Assembly (NCBI GenBank): GCA_963815535.1 | Contig: CAWFGS010000002.1 | Coordinates: forward strand, 248,001 to 312,000 | Source: CAWFGS01 sp963815535 | GTDB taxonomy: Bacteria > Pseudomonadota > Alphaproteobacteria > Sphingomonadales > Sphingomonadaceae | Direction of reading: 5' to 3' | Length of the DNA stretch: 64,000 nt | Shown here: in pieces, positions 9,352 to 18,490 of the stretch | Layout: every line of letters starts with the position of its first letter | How positions within the stretch are numbered: the stretch's first letter is position 1 | The notes under the pieces: model-generated | What the model saw: only the letters and a program-made list of their open reading frames with translations | Told to the model about the DNA's origin: nothing | The model's database searches: none | Translations under genes and position numbers: made by a program

Positions 9352-11098
9352 ATGTCCGACACACCGACCCTGCACGCCGCCTTCGCCCAGCGGATCGACG
9401 CCGTTCTGACTGCGCTGGAGATGGAAGGGCATCTGCCGCCCGACACGTCCCACGCGAATGTCACGGTGGAACCGCCGCGCGATGCCGATCACGGCGATCT
9501 TGCCACCAATGCCGCGATGGTGCTGGCAAAGGCAGCTCGAACGAAGCCGCGCGATCTGGCGGAATTGATCGTCGAAAAACTCGCTCGCGATCCGATGATC
9601 GCAGCTGCCGATATCGCCGGCCCCGGCTTCATCAACATGCGGCTGTCGGACGATGCCTGGCGCGGTGAATTGGGCGCTATCGCTGCGCTGGGTGCGGATT
9701 ACGGGCGATCCGGCACTGGGCGACGGGCAGACGGTCAATATCGAATATGTCAGCGCCAATCCGACCGGGCCGATGCATATGGGGCATTGCCGGGGCGCGG
9801 TGGTCGGCGATGCGCTGGCCGAACTGCTCGAATATTCGGGCCACCACGTGGTGCGCGAATATTACGTCAACGATGCAGGCGGACAGGTCGATATCCTCGC
9901 CCGGTCCGTGCATCTGCGGTATCGCGAGGCATTGGGGGAGGACATCGGCGCCATTCCCGAAGGGCTTTATCCCGGCGATTATCTGGTCCCCGTTGGCAAC
10001 GCGTTGGCGAAGGAGCTGGGCGACAGGTTCCGGTCCGCGCCCGAAGCCGACTGGCTGCCGATCTTCCGCGCGCAGGCGGTGGAAAAGATGATGGAACTGA
10101 TCAAGGCCGATCTGGCCCTGCTCGGCATTCGCCACGATGTCTTCGCATCGGAAGCTGCCTTGCAGGCGGCGGGAAAGCCCGAAGCCGCCGAGATATGGCT
10201 GCGCGAACACGATCTGGTCTATGACGGCATATTGGAAGCGCCCAAGGGCAAGGTGCTGGACGATTGGGAACCGGTCGAACTGCCGCTGTTCCGTTCCACC
10301 CGCTTCGGCGACGATCAGGACCGCCCGATCCGCAAATCCGATGGCGGCTGGACGTATTTCGGGGCTGACCTCGCCTATCACATGCAAAAGGCGGACGGCG
10401 CAGACGCGCTGATCGACATCTGGGGCGCGGACCATTCGGGCACGGTCAAACGGATCAAGGCCGCCGTCGCCGCACTGGCGCAAGGGCAGGACAAGACGAT
10501 CCCGTTCGACGTGAAGCTGGTGCAGATGGTGCAGCTGATGCGTAATGGCGAACCGATCAAGATGTCCAAACGGTCGGGCAATTTCGTGACGTTGGCGCAG
10601 ATGGTGGAGGAGGTCGGCCGCGACGTCGTGCGCTTCACCATGCTGACTCGCAAACCCGAAGCGCAGATGGAATTCGATTTTGCGAAAGTGGTCGAATCCA
10701 GCAAGGACAATCCGGTCTTCTACGTCCAATATGCCAATGCCCGCATCGCTTCCACTTTGCGGAAAGGGGCAGGCGAAGGCTTCGCGCCGTCGGCGGATAA
10801 CGTCGCGATGCTGGGGGCGGACGATCTTAATCTGGTGCGGCAGGCGGCGCAATTCCCGCGCATCGTGGAGGCGGCGGCGCAGGCGCGCGAACCGCACCGG
10901 ATCGCATTTTACCTTTACGAACTGGCGGGCGCTTTCCATGCCTATTGGAACATGGGCAACGATCGGCCGGAAAATCGCGTCATCGTGGCACATGATCCGC
11001 AATTGACCGCAGCCAGGCTTTTCCTGGTCGAACGGATCGGGCAGGTGATTCGCAATGGTCTGGCCCTGCTGGGGGTCGAGGCGGTCGAGGAGATGTGA
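9352..11098 (+). CDS. argS: Arginyl-tRNA synthetase, one frameshift near 9710
   Basis: Two frames join into a protein of about 581 residues. The N-terminal additive domain and VEPPRDADHGDLATN-like block lie in the first frame. The second frame has the class I signature SANPTGPMHMGH (HIGH motif) and KMSKRSGNF (KMSKS motif), then the DALR anticodon-binding region near the C-terminus. The enzyme charges tRNA-Arg in the cytoplasm. The span is three times 582 plus one, so a single inserted base near the CGATCCGGCACTGG stretch explains the break. It starts a plus-strand run whose next member overlaps or abuts its stop. Confidence 0.93.
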
Positions 11099-11100
11099 CG

Positions 11101-11871
11101 ATGAGTGGTCCCGATGATCGGAACGGCGATTACGACAATGACGGTTTCGCGAATGATGATGCTGTTACCGACGGATACGATACCGCCGACCGCACACCCG
11201 AAGAACTGGCGCTGACGGACGAGGACGAGCCGCTGCCTTGGCTCGAATCCGCCGATTACGATACGGACAGCAGCGCGGATACCGGGCGGATCGTCGGCCT
11301 GCTTTTGATGGGCTTGCTGGTCGTGGGTGCGCTGGTCGCGGCGATTTGGCTGTTCACGCGCCCTTCCGGCGATCCCGATCTGGTCGCCGATGGCAGCCTG
11401 ATTACTGCACCGGAAGGCGATTACAAGACCCGGCCCGACGATGCGGGCGGGACCGAGGTCGAGGGGACGGGCGACAACAGCTTCGCCGTGGGCGAGGGCG
11501 AAACGCGCGAAGGGCGTCTGGCCAATGGCGAAACCGTGCGGCCCAGCATCGCTGCGCGTTCGACGGATGAGGCGACGCCCGATACGGGCGACAAGCCGGC
11601 AGCCGCCGCTAATGCCGGCACGGCGGGCGCAACCGGCGGCGTCGGCGTTCAGGTCGGGGCCTACTCGACGAAGGAAACCGCCACTGCGGGTTGGGGCAAG
11701 CTGACCCGTCAGACCGACGCGCTCGATGGTGTGAAATACCGCGTCGTTCAGGGCGAAGCCGATATCGGCACGGTGTTCCGCCTGCAGGCCGTGGCGTCCG
11801 ACAATGCGGCGGCGGACAAACTGTGCGCGGCGTTGAAAGCGGATGGGGTCGCCTGTCAGGTCAAGCGCTGA
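11101..11871 (+). CDS. SPOR-domain membrane protein
   Basis: This protein of about 256 residues has an acidic N-terminal tail (rich in Asp from residue 5 to 55) and one membrane segment (IVGLLLMGLLVVGALVAAIWLF). A long disordered linker and a C-terminal SPOR domain follow (VQVGAYSTKETATAGWGKL, VFRLQAVASD). SPOR domains bind denuded glycan strands at the division site, so a septal or peptidoglycan-related role is inferred. A GTG at 11095 overlaps the argS stop and is an alternative start; the ATG at 11101 is used here. The next gene, nagZ, also belongs to cell-wall turnover. Confidence 0.85.
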   Translation: MSGPDDRNGDYDNDGFANDDAVTDGYDTADRTPEELALTDEDEPLPWLESADYDTDSSADTGRIVGLLLMGLLVVGALVAAIWLFTRPSGDPDLVADGSLITAPEGDYKTRPDDAGGTEVEGTGDNSFAVGEGETREGRLANGETVRPSIAARSTDEATPDTGDKPAAAANAGTAGATGGVGVQVGAYSTKETATAGWGKLTRQTDALDGVKYRVVQGEADIGTVFRLQAVASDNAAADKLCAALKADGVACQVKR

Positions 11872-11922
11872 TGGGCCCAAGCATGCTTGCATGACCGCGC
11901 CATAACTGCGACCTGACGCTGC

Positions 11923-12958
11923 ATGAATACCACGATGACACCCGCGATATTCGGGTTCTCCGGCCCTGCGCTGACTGCGGATGAGAGGGCTTTCTTCGCC
12001 GAAGCGAACCCGGTCGGCTATATTCTGTTCGGGCGCAACTGCGTCGATCCCGAACAATTGCGCGCCCTGACCGACGATCTGCGCGCCTTGCACGGGCGCG
12101 ACGGATTGTTGGTGTCGATCGATCAGGAGGGTGGCCGGGTCGCCCGCCTGCGTCCGCCGCACTGGATCGGCTTTCCCGCCAGCGCCGTGTTCGACGCGCT
12201 GTACCGCATCGCACCCGTCAGCGCGATCGAGGCGGCGCGAGTCAACGCCCATGCGCTGGCTTTGGAACTGGCCGCGATGGGCATCAATGTCGATTACCAT
12301 CCCCCGCTCGACGTGCGCCAGGCGGATGCGGACGACGTCATCGGCGACCGCGCTTTGGGCGACGATCCGCTGCAAGTGGCGGCGCTGGGCCGTGCGATAC
12401 TGGACGGGCTGGCGCGCGGCGGTGTCGCGGGGTGCATCAAACACATGCCCGGCCACGGCCGCACCACCACCGATACGCATCAGGCGATGCCGACCGTAAC
12501 CGCCAGCGCGCCGGAACTGGAACAGGACATCGCCCCGTTCCGCACGCTCAATCGAACGCCCATCGGCATGACCGGACATCTGCTGTTCGAAGCGTGGGAC
12601 AAATCCGCGCCCGCAACCCTGTCGGCCACGATTATTCACGACATCATTCGCGGCGAAATCGGCTTCGACGGTTTGTTGCTGACCGACGATATCGACATGA
12701 ACGCGCTGGAGGGTCCCGTGCCCGATCGCGCCGCCGCCGCCATCGCCGCCGGGTGCGATGTGGTGCTGAACTGTTGGGGCACGATGGACGACATGGTGGG
12801 AATGGCGAACATTCTGCCGCCGCTGGCCGACGATGGGCATCGCCGCTCTGGCCGCCGCGCTCGGTTCCATCGTCACGCCCGAAACCACCATCGATCCGGC
12901 GGAATTGATCGCCAAGCGCGACGCGCTGCTGGTGGCGGCGGGGTTGCCCGCAGCGTAA
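11923..12958 (+). CDS. nagZ: Beta-N-acetylhexosaminidase (NagZ, GH3), one frameshift near 12835
   Basis: About 344 residues after correction. The GH3 signatures are clear: VSIDQEGGRVARLRPP near residue 65, the motif KHMPGHGRTTTDTH near residue 175, and the nucleophile block LLTDDIDMNAL near residue 260. NagZ removes GlcNAc from recycled muropeptides in the cytoplasm. The last 40 residues fall in another frame because of one extra base in a G-run near 12835; the restored end is the stop at 12958. In many related genomes scpA and scpB follow nagZ, but here tatA comes only 86 bases later. Confidence 0.9.
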
Positions 12959-13044
12959 GCGCGCAAACGCGGTTCACGCCCCGAAGGCTGGTTTAACGCG
13001 TCGGCATCGCCTATATGGGATGCGACTTACGCAAAGGAATCATC

Positions 13045-13293
13045 ATGTCGCTCGGCCCCTGGCAGCTCATCATCATCGCCCTTGTCATCCTCGTCCTGTT
13101 CGGTCGCGGGCGGATATCCGAAATGATGGGCGATTTCGGAAAGGGCATCAAAAGCTTCAAGACCGGCATGAACGAAGATGTGGACGACGCGCCCGCCGCG
13201 ACGAAGCCTGCGCCCCGTATCGAAGGACCGGCAGTGGACGCGAAAAGGGTTGAGCCCGCGCCGGTCGCCGACCCTGCCGACAAGTCCAAGTAA
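13045..13293 (+). CDS. tatA: Sec-independent translocase subunit TatA
   Basis: The 82-residue protein starts MSLGPWQLIIIALVILVLFG: one membrane helix, then the GRGRISEMMGDFGKGIKSFK amphipathic helix with the FGKGIKSFK motif of TatA. A disordered Pro/Ala/Lys tail follows. TatA forms the pore-like assembly of the twin-arginine export system. I chose the ATG at 13045 over one 30 bases upstream, because the longer form would put charged residues before the membrane helix. It begins the tatA-tatB-tatC operon. Confidence 0.95.
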   Translation: MSLGPWQLIIIALVILVLFGRGRISEMMGDFGKGIKSFKTGMNEDVDDAPAATKPAPRIEGPAVDAKRVEPAPVADPADKSK

Positions 13294-13314
13294 ACCGGGA
13301 AGGCGCGCGCGGCC

Positions 13315-13731
13315 ATGTTCGATATCGGCGCGACCGAACTGCTGGTAATCGCCATCGTCGCAATCCTGGTGATCGGGCCGAAAGACATGCCGATGGCGCT
13401 GCGAACCGCAGGCCGCTGGATCGGCAAAATCCGCCGTGTTTCCGCGCAGTTTCGCACCGGTATGGACGCCATGGTGCGCGAGGCGGAATTGCAGGACATG
13501 GACGATAAGTGGAAGAAGCAGAACGCCGAGATCATGGCGAAATATCCGGCCGACGCGGGCAACGGAACGGGCGAGTTGCCGAATGAAGGCGACGACGGTC
13601 CCCAGATGAAACCGCTCGCCGATAATAACGCAGTCCAGCCGCCGGAACCGCTGCCCGCCGCCGCCCCGATCAGCGCGGCCAGCGCCGAAGCCGCCGCCGC
13701 GACGTCCCCCGAAACCGACCGCAAAGCATAG
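13315..13731 (+). CDS. tatB: Sec-independent translocase subunit TatB
   Basis: This 138-residue protein opens MFDIGATELLVIAIVAILVIGPKDMP, with the TatB-type N-terminus (Glu in the membrane helix and the GP hinge). A long amphipathic helix and a variable Ala/Pro-rich tail follow. TatB works with TatC as the receptor for twin-arginine signal peptides. It lies 21 bases after tatA and 5 bases before tatC, and all three are intact. Confidence 0.95.
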   Translation: MFDIGATELLVIAIVAILVIGPKDMPMALRTAGRWIGKIRRVSAQFRTGMDAMVREAELQDMDDKWKKQNAEIMAKYPADAGNGTGELPNEGDDGPQMKPLADNNAVQPPEPLPAAAPISAASAEAAAATSPETDRKA

Positions 13732-13736
13732 CGGCG

Positions 13737-14549
13737 ATGGCATTCAAACTGCCCGATCTGGACGACACGCAGGCCCCGCTGATGGACCACTTGATCGAAT
13801 TGCGAACGCGGCTGGTCCGCTGCGTGGCGGCGTTGACGGTGACCTTCCTGATCTGCCTTTATTTCGCGGACGACATTTACGGCTTCCTCGTCCGTCCGTT
13901 GGAAGCGGCCTTCGGTCCGGGCGAAGGGCGGCTGATCTACACCCAATTGTACGAAGCGTTCTTCGTCGAGCTGAAAGTGTCCATTTTCGCGGCGTTCTTC
14001 GTCAGCTTCCCGATCATCGCCAACCAATTGTGGGCCTTCGTCGCGCCGGGCCTGTATGCGAAGGAAAAACGCGCTTTCTTTCCGTTCCTGCTGGCCACGC
14101 CGATCCTGTTTACCGGGGGCGGGGCGCTTGCCTATTTCGTGGTCATGCCCACTGCGTTCCGGTGGTTTTTGGGGTTCGAGGGAACCACCGGCGGCGTCGC
14201 GTTGGAGGCTTTGCCGGCGGCGGGCGAGTATCTGGCGCTGGTGATGCAGTTCATTCTGGCATTCGGAATCAGTTTCCTGCTGCCGGTGCTGCTGCTGCTG
14301 CTCCACCGGGCAGGAATAGTGCGGCGCGCGCAACTGGCGGGCGCACGGCGCTATGTCGTGGTTCTGGTGGTGGCCATCGCCGCCATCGTCACCCCGCCGG
14401 ACCCCGGATCGCAGCTGATCCTGGCGGTTCCGCTGTTGCTGCTGTTCGAAGGGTCGCTGTTGATCATGCGTTTTACCGAACGCAAGGAAGCGGCGGAGGA
14501 TACTGGCGACGAGAGCGCTGCAGAGAAGGAACCGCAGGCGGCGGAATAG
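13737..14549 (+). CDS. tatC: Sec-independent translocase subunit TatC
   Basis: The 270-residue membrane protein has six predicted helices and the TatC hallmarks: MDHLIELRTRLVRC at the N-terminus, FVAPGLYAKEKRAFFPFLL in the periplasmic loop region, and a conserved late block IVTPPDPGSQLILAVPL. It is the core receptor for twin-arginine signal peptides. The C-terminal 30 residues are acidic and cytoplasmic. The gene is intact and ends the tat operon. Confidence 0.97.
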   Translation: MAFKLPDLDDTQAPLMDHLIELRTRLVRCVAALTVTFLICLYFADDIYGFLVRPLEAAFGPGEGRLIYTQLYEAFFVELKVSIFAAFFVSFPIIANQLWAFVAPGLYAKEKRAFFPFLLATPILFTGGGALAYFVVMPTAFRWFLGFEGTTGGVALEALPAAGEYLALVMQFILAFGISFLLPVLLLLLHRAGIVRRAQLAGARRYVVVLVVAIAAIVTPPDPGSQLILAVPLLLLFEGSLLIMRFTERKEAAEDTGDESAAEKEPQAAE

Positions 14550-14628
14550 CTTTTCCAAGGGGTGGCGGTCCGGGGCCGGCGCGCATATAGTCGGCGTCAG
14601 TTTTCCAACCTATCGGAGTTGCCGCGCC

Positions 14629-15288
14629 ATGAAATTCTTCGTCGATACAGCCGACATCGATGACATCAAGGAAATGGCGGCGACCGGCCTGCTCGACGGC
14701 GTCACCACCAATCCCAGCCTGATCGCCAAATCCGGCCGGGACTTCATGGAAGTGACGAAAGAAATCTGCGCGTTGACCGATGGCCCCGTCAGCGCCGAAG
14801 TCGTCGCGCTGGATCACGCCATGATGATGCGCGAGGCGGAAATCCTTCGCAAGATCGCCGACAATGTCTGCATCAAGGTGCCGCTGACCGTGGACGGTCT
14901 GAAAACCTGCAAGGCTTTGGCGCAGGACGGTACGATGGTGAATGTCACCTTGTGCTTTTCCGCCAATCAGGCGCTGCTTGCGGCGAAGGCGGGCGCGGCG
15001 TTCATCTCGCCATTCGTCGGGCGGCACGATGACAATGGCGCGAACGGGATGGACCTGATCCGCGATATTCGCACCATTTACGACAATTACCTGTTCGACA
15101 CCGAAATCCTGGTCGCCAGCGTTCGCCATCCGACCCATGTGCTGGAAAGCGCGCTGATCGGGGCCGATGTGGCGACCATGCCGCCCGCCGTGATCAAGGC
15201 ATTGTTCAAGCATGTGTTGACGGACAAGGGCATCGAAGGGTTCACGGCGGATTGGAAAACCACCGGGCAAAGCATCGTCGCGGCGTAA
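14629..15288 (+). CDS. fsa: Transaldolase / fructose-6-phosphate aldolase-like protein
   Basis: The 219-residue protein matches the short transaldolase subfamily (MipB/TalC/FSA). It starts MKFFVDTADIDDIKE, has GVTTNPSLIAKSG, the Schiff-base lysine block CIKVPLT near residue 85, and ISPFVGRHDD near residue 127. Members either transfer dihydroxyacetone units in the pentose phosphate pathway or act as fructose-6-phosphate aldolases, and the sequence alone does not decide which. It is intact, 79 bases after tatC and 6 bases before cobT, and may share their transcript. Confidence 0.88.
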   Translation: MKFFVDTADIDDIKEMAATGLLDGVTTNPSLIAKSGRDFMEVTKEICALTDGPVSAEVVALDHAMMMREAEILRKIADNVCIKVPLTVDGLKTCKALAQDGTMVNVTLCFSANQALLAAKAGAAFISPFVGRHDDNGANGMDLIRDIRTIYDNYLFDTEILVASVRHPTHVLESALIGADVATMPPAVIKALFKHVLTDKGIEGFTADWKTTGQSIVAA

Positions 15289-15294
15289 TCTTCG

Positions 15295-17118
15295 ATGTCC
15301 GACGAAACGCCTCTCGACCAGTTCAAACGCGCCCTGACCGGTACGGCGCGGGCCTTGGCGCGCGAACCCGAAGTGGAGGTCGCGTGGAGCGCGGACAGCC
15401 CCGCCGCCGCCGGAAACAGTTTTCGCGTGCCGTTGCCCGGACGTACGCTGCCGCCCGAACAGGCGCAGGAGGCGCGCGGTTTCGCGGACAGTTTCGCGTT
15501 GCGTCTGCGGCATCATAGCGAAAGCATGCACGCCGCGGGCGCTCCGCCGGAACCCGTTGCCCGCGCCTGTTACGACGCGATCGAGCAGGTCCGGTACGAG
15601 GCGCTGGGCGTCAACAATTATCAGGGCATCCGCGACAATCTGGGTGCGGCGGTGGAGCTGCGGACGGCGAGCGACCCGATCGCGCGCGCGAAAACGGCTG
15701 ACGACGTGCCGTTGCCCGCCGCCGTCGCGCTGATGCTGCGTGAGGCGCTGACAGGCGAAGCTGTGCCCGCCACTGCACGCGGCGGCGTCGATCTGATGCG
15801 CGACTGGATTGCGGAGCGGGTTGGCGGGGATATGGACGCGCTGGCCGCAACTCTGGACGATCAACGGTCATTCCAGACGCTTGCGCTCGACATGCTCCGC
15901 AACCTCGATCTGACGCGCGAGGAGGAAGCGGGCGAGGACGCCTCCGACGACGATGGCGAGGACGAAGACGGCCAGGACGATCAGGACGACGATGGGGAGC
16001 AGGACGACGGCGACGCCCAGCCCAACCCCACCGAAATGGCGGGCGAAGCCAGCGACAGCGACGACAGCGGCGATGGCGAAACCGAGCAATCCTCCGACGA
16101 GGAAATGAGCGATGGCGACCTGGGCGACGAGGGGCAGGAAGGCATGATGCCCGTTCGCCCCAATCGTCCGTGGACCGATCTGCCGGGCGATTTCGATTAC
16201 AAGGTGTTCACCACCAGCCATGACGAGATTGTCGAAGCGACCGAGCTTTGCGATACCGAAGAATTGGACCGGCTGCGTCAATATCTCGACAGCCAGCTGA
16301 CGGGTTTGCAATCCATCGTCACGAAACTGGCCAACCGCCTGCAACGCCGGTTGATGGCGCAGCAGAACCGCAGCTGGGATTTCGATCAGGAGGAAGGGCT
16401 GCTCGATGCCGCCCGCCTCGCGCGCGTGGTGACGATGCCGGGCCATTCCCTCAGTTATAAGATGGAGCGGGATCAGGAATTCAAGGATACGATCGTCACG
16501 CTGTTGATCGACAATTCCGGCTCCATGCGCGGGCGGCCGATCTCGATCGCCGCGATCAGCGCCGACATTCTTGCTCGCACGCTGGAACGGTGCGGGGTCA
16601 AGACGGAGATTCTGGGCTTCACCACCCGCGCGTGGAAAGGCGGGCAGGCGCGCGAAAGCTGGCTTGCCGACGGCAAACCACCTGCGCCGGGGCGTTTGAA
16701 CGATTTGCGGCATATCATCTACAAGAAAGCGGACGAACCCTGGCGGCGGGCGCGGCGCAATCTGGGCCTGCTGATGCGCGACGGGTTGCTGAAGGAGAAT
16801 ATCGACGGCGAGGCTTTGCTATGGGCCCATTCCCGCCTGCTCGCCCGTCCCGAAGACCGCCGGATCATGATGGTTATTTCGGACGGCGCCCCGGTCGATG
16901 ACAGCACGCTGAGCGTCAACAATGCAGGCTATCTGGAACAGCATCTGCGCCGGGTGATCGAATGGATCGAAAAGGCCAGCCCCGTACAGTTGGTCGCCAT
17001 CGGCATCGGCCACGACGTGACACGCTATTACAAGCGCGCCGTCACGATCATGGATGTGGAGCAGCTGGGCGGAACGATCATCGAGCAGCTGGCGGGTCTG
17101 TTCGAGGTGGATGGGTAG
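15295..17118 (+). CDS. cobT: CobT-like cobaltochelatase subunit (VWA domain)
   Basis: This intact 607-residue protein has the CobT layout. An N-terminal helical region (to about residue 210) comes first, then a strongly acidic low-complexity linker (about 211-280, nearly all Asp, Glu, Gln, Gly and Ser), then a C-terminal von Willebrand A domain with the metal site LIDNSGSMRGRPIS near residue 405. In aerobic cobalamin synthesis CobT joins the AAA+ ATPase CobS and CobN to insert cobalt into the corrin ring. Neither partner is in this window, so the enzyme may act with distant genes or serve another MoxR/VWA-type chaperone role. Confidence 0.85.
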   Translation: MSDETPLDQFKRALTGTARALAREPEVEVAWSADSPAAAGNSFRVPLPGRTLPPEQAQEARGFADSFALRLRHHSESMHAAGAPPEPVARACYDAIEQVRYEALGVNNYQGIRDNLGAAVELRTASDPIARAKTADDVPLPAAVALMLREALTGEAVPATARGGVDLMRDWIAERVGGDMDALAATLDDQRSFQTLALDMLRNLDLTREEEAGEDASDDDGEDEDGQDDQDDDGEQDDGDAQPNPTEMAGEASDSDDSGDGETEQSSDEEMSDGDLGDEGQEGMMPVRPNRPWTDLPGDFDYKVFTTSHDEIVEATELCDTEELDRLRQYLDSQLTGLQSIVTKLANRLQRRLMAQQNRSWDFDQEEGLLDAARLARVVTMPGHSLSYKMERDQEFKDTIVTLLIDNSGSMRGRPISIAAISADILARTLERCGVKTEILGFTTRAWKGGQARESWLADGKPPAPGRLNDLRHIIYKKADEPWRRARRNLGLLMRDGLLKENIDGEALLWAHSRLLARPEDRRIMMVISDGAPVDDSTLSVNNAGYLEQHLRRVIEWIEKASPVQLVAIGIGHDVTRYYKRAVTIMDVEQLGGTIIEQLAGLFEVDG

Positions 17119-17172
17119 AATGGCGTTTGAAGCTGCGACGATGAACCTGATCGATCCAGTCGGTGCAAGATC

Positions 17173-17469
17173 ATGACCACCGAAGAGACGCTTCTACGCG
17201 TCAAGGCCGCGCAATCCATTTTGACCGGCATGGGCGTTCAAAGTCTGTCTTTATTCGGCTCGCGGGCGAACGGTTCTGCAACGGACGATTCCGATTTCGA
17301 TTTCGCCGTGCGGCTCGATAAAGATCGCGGCATCGGACTGTTCGGATATCTCGATATCGTCGATGAATTGAAATCGCTGGCCGGAACATCGGTTGATGTG
17401 GTTGTGGAACCCGCTCGCAAACCCGCCATGCAAGAAGCCATCGATCGGGTCCGCCGCCATGTCTTCTGA
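17173..17469 (+). CDS. MNT-type minimal nucleotidyltransferase (antitoxin of HEPN pair)
   Basis: The 98-residue protein is a minimal nucleotidyltransferase with the motif GSRANGSATDDSDFDFAV near residue 30, that is GS, ten residues, then DxD for metal binding. A third acidic residue is likely in VDVVVE. In known MntA-HepT pairs this protein adds AMP units to the HEPN toxin and silences it. Its last 11 bases overlap the start of the HEPN gene, which fixes the pairing. It is intact and slightly AT-richer than its neighbours. Confidence 0.85.
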   Translation: MTTEETLLRVKAAQSILTGMGVQSLSLFGSRANGSATDDSDFDFAVRLDKDRGIGLFGYLDIVDELKSLAGTSVDVVVEPARKPAMQEAIDRVRRHVF

Positions 17470-17818
17470 CAATGTGCGAAAACGGGTTAGGGACGTGATC
17501 GATAATGCCGAACGCGCGATGGAACATGTCGGCGATATGACGTTCGAACAGTCAGTCAAAACGCCTATGCTGTATGATGCGTGTGAACGATGCATCATGA
17601 GATTGTCGGAAGCGGCGATCAAGATAGGCGAAACAATTTTCGCCGAGATCGTACCGGACGTTCCGTTTCATAAATCAAGGGGTATGGGCAATGCCTTACG
17701 CCATGATTACGATCTGGTGGACGAAGCCGTAATATTTGCCACCGTGCAGAACGATCTGCCCCGTTTAGCCGATCAATGCCGGGCCTGGTTGCTTGCAAAC
17801 GCGGATGACAATTCATGA
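17459..17818 (+). CDS. HEPN-domain protein of the HepT/DUF86 type (toxin)
   Basis: The all-helical 119-residue protein has the DUF86 pattern. A lysine/arginine-rich start is followed by YDACERCIMRLSEAAIKIGE and the catalytic region SRGMGNALRHDYDLVDE near residue 85. HEPN toxins of this group are RNases whose core is usually Arg, 4-6 residues, His, x, Tyr. Here the His and Tyr are present (RHDY), but the usual Met-Arg-Asn is Met-Gly-Asn, leaving Arg three residues earlier and one next to the His. It overlaps its antitoxin by 11 bases, and its stop overlaps the start of the following nitroreductase. Confidence 0.82.
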   Translation: MSSDNVRKRVRDVIDNAERAMEHVGDMTFEQSVKTPMLYDACERCIMRLSEAAIKIGETIFAEIVPDVPFHKSRGMGNALRHDYDLVDEAVIFATVQNDLPRLADQCRAWLLANADDNS

Positions 17819-18490
17819 ACACATCAGAAGCCATTCGCACGCGTCGGTCCGTCCGTGCGTTCACCGATCAGCCGGTGGAGCGCGAGATATTGCAGCGTGT
17901 GCTCGACAAGGCGCAGCGCAGTCCCTCCGGCGGGAACACGCAGCCCTGGCACGCCGCCATTCTGACCGGCGAGCCGATGCAGCAATTGTTCCGCAGCGTC
18001 GCCGAAATTCTGCCGCAGGGCAAGGCGGCATATTCGCCCGAATACGACATCTACCCCAAGGGCCTCGATGGGGCGTATGAGGAACGGCGGCGCGGGGTGG
18101 GGGAAGATCTCTACACCTCGCTCGACATTGCGCGCGACAACAAGGCGGGGCGGCTGATGTGGTTCGCGAACAATTTTCGCGCCTTCGGTGCGCCCGTCCT
18201 GATGCTGGTCCACACGCCGAAATATATGGGCCCGCCGCAATGGTCCGATATCGGCATGTGGCTGCAGACGATCATGCTGCTGCTGCGCGAAGAGGGGCTG
18301 GACAGCTGCGCGCAGGAGGCATGGGCGATGTTTTCCAAACAGGTGCGCGCGGTGGCGGATATTCCCGGACGATCACATTTTCTTTTGCGGAATGGCGATC
18401 GGCCATCGCGACCCCGATGCGCCGGTGAACCAGTTCGACGTGAAGCGCGCTCATGCCGATGAAGCGGTGCGGTTCATCGGGTGGGACTGA
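17815..18490 (+). CDS. Nitroreductase-family flavoprotein, one frameshift near 18370
   Basis: About 224 residues after correction. The N-terminal TRRSVRAFTDQPV and KAQRSPSGGNTQPW are the FMN-phosphate-binding blocks of the nitroreductase family. The block IGMWLQTIMLLLREEGLDSCAQE lies near residue 145. The final 40 residues (ILFCGMAIGH-like, then DAPVNQF) need one base removed near 18370, after which the frame ends at 18490. These enzymes use NAD(P)H and FMN to reduce quinones or nitro compounds; the substrate is unknown. The stop overlaps the cysS start and its own start overlaps the HEPN stop. Confidence 0.85.

Noticed and set aside
11878..11889. 12-base palindrome CAAGCATGCTTG before nagZ
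   Set aside because: It is short and lies just after the SPOR stop; alone it does not support an operator or terminator call.
10942..12966. 674-residue open frame on the minus strand
   Set aside because: It covers the SPOR and nagZ genes in antisense and shows no family pattern; long antisense frames are common at high GC.
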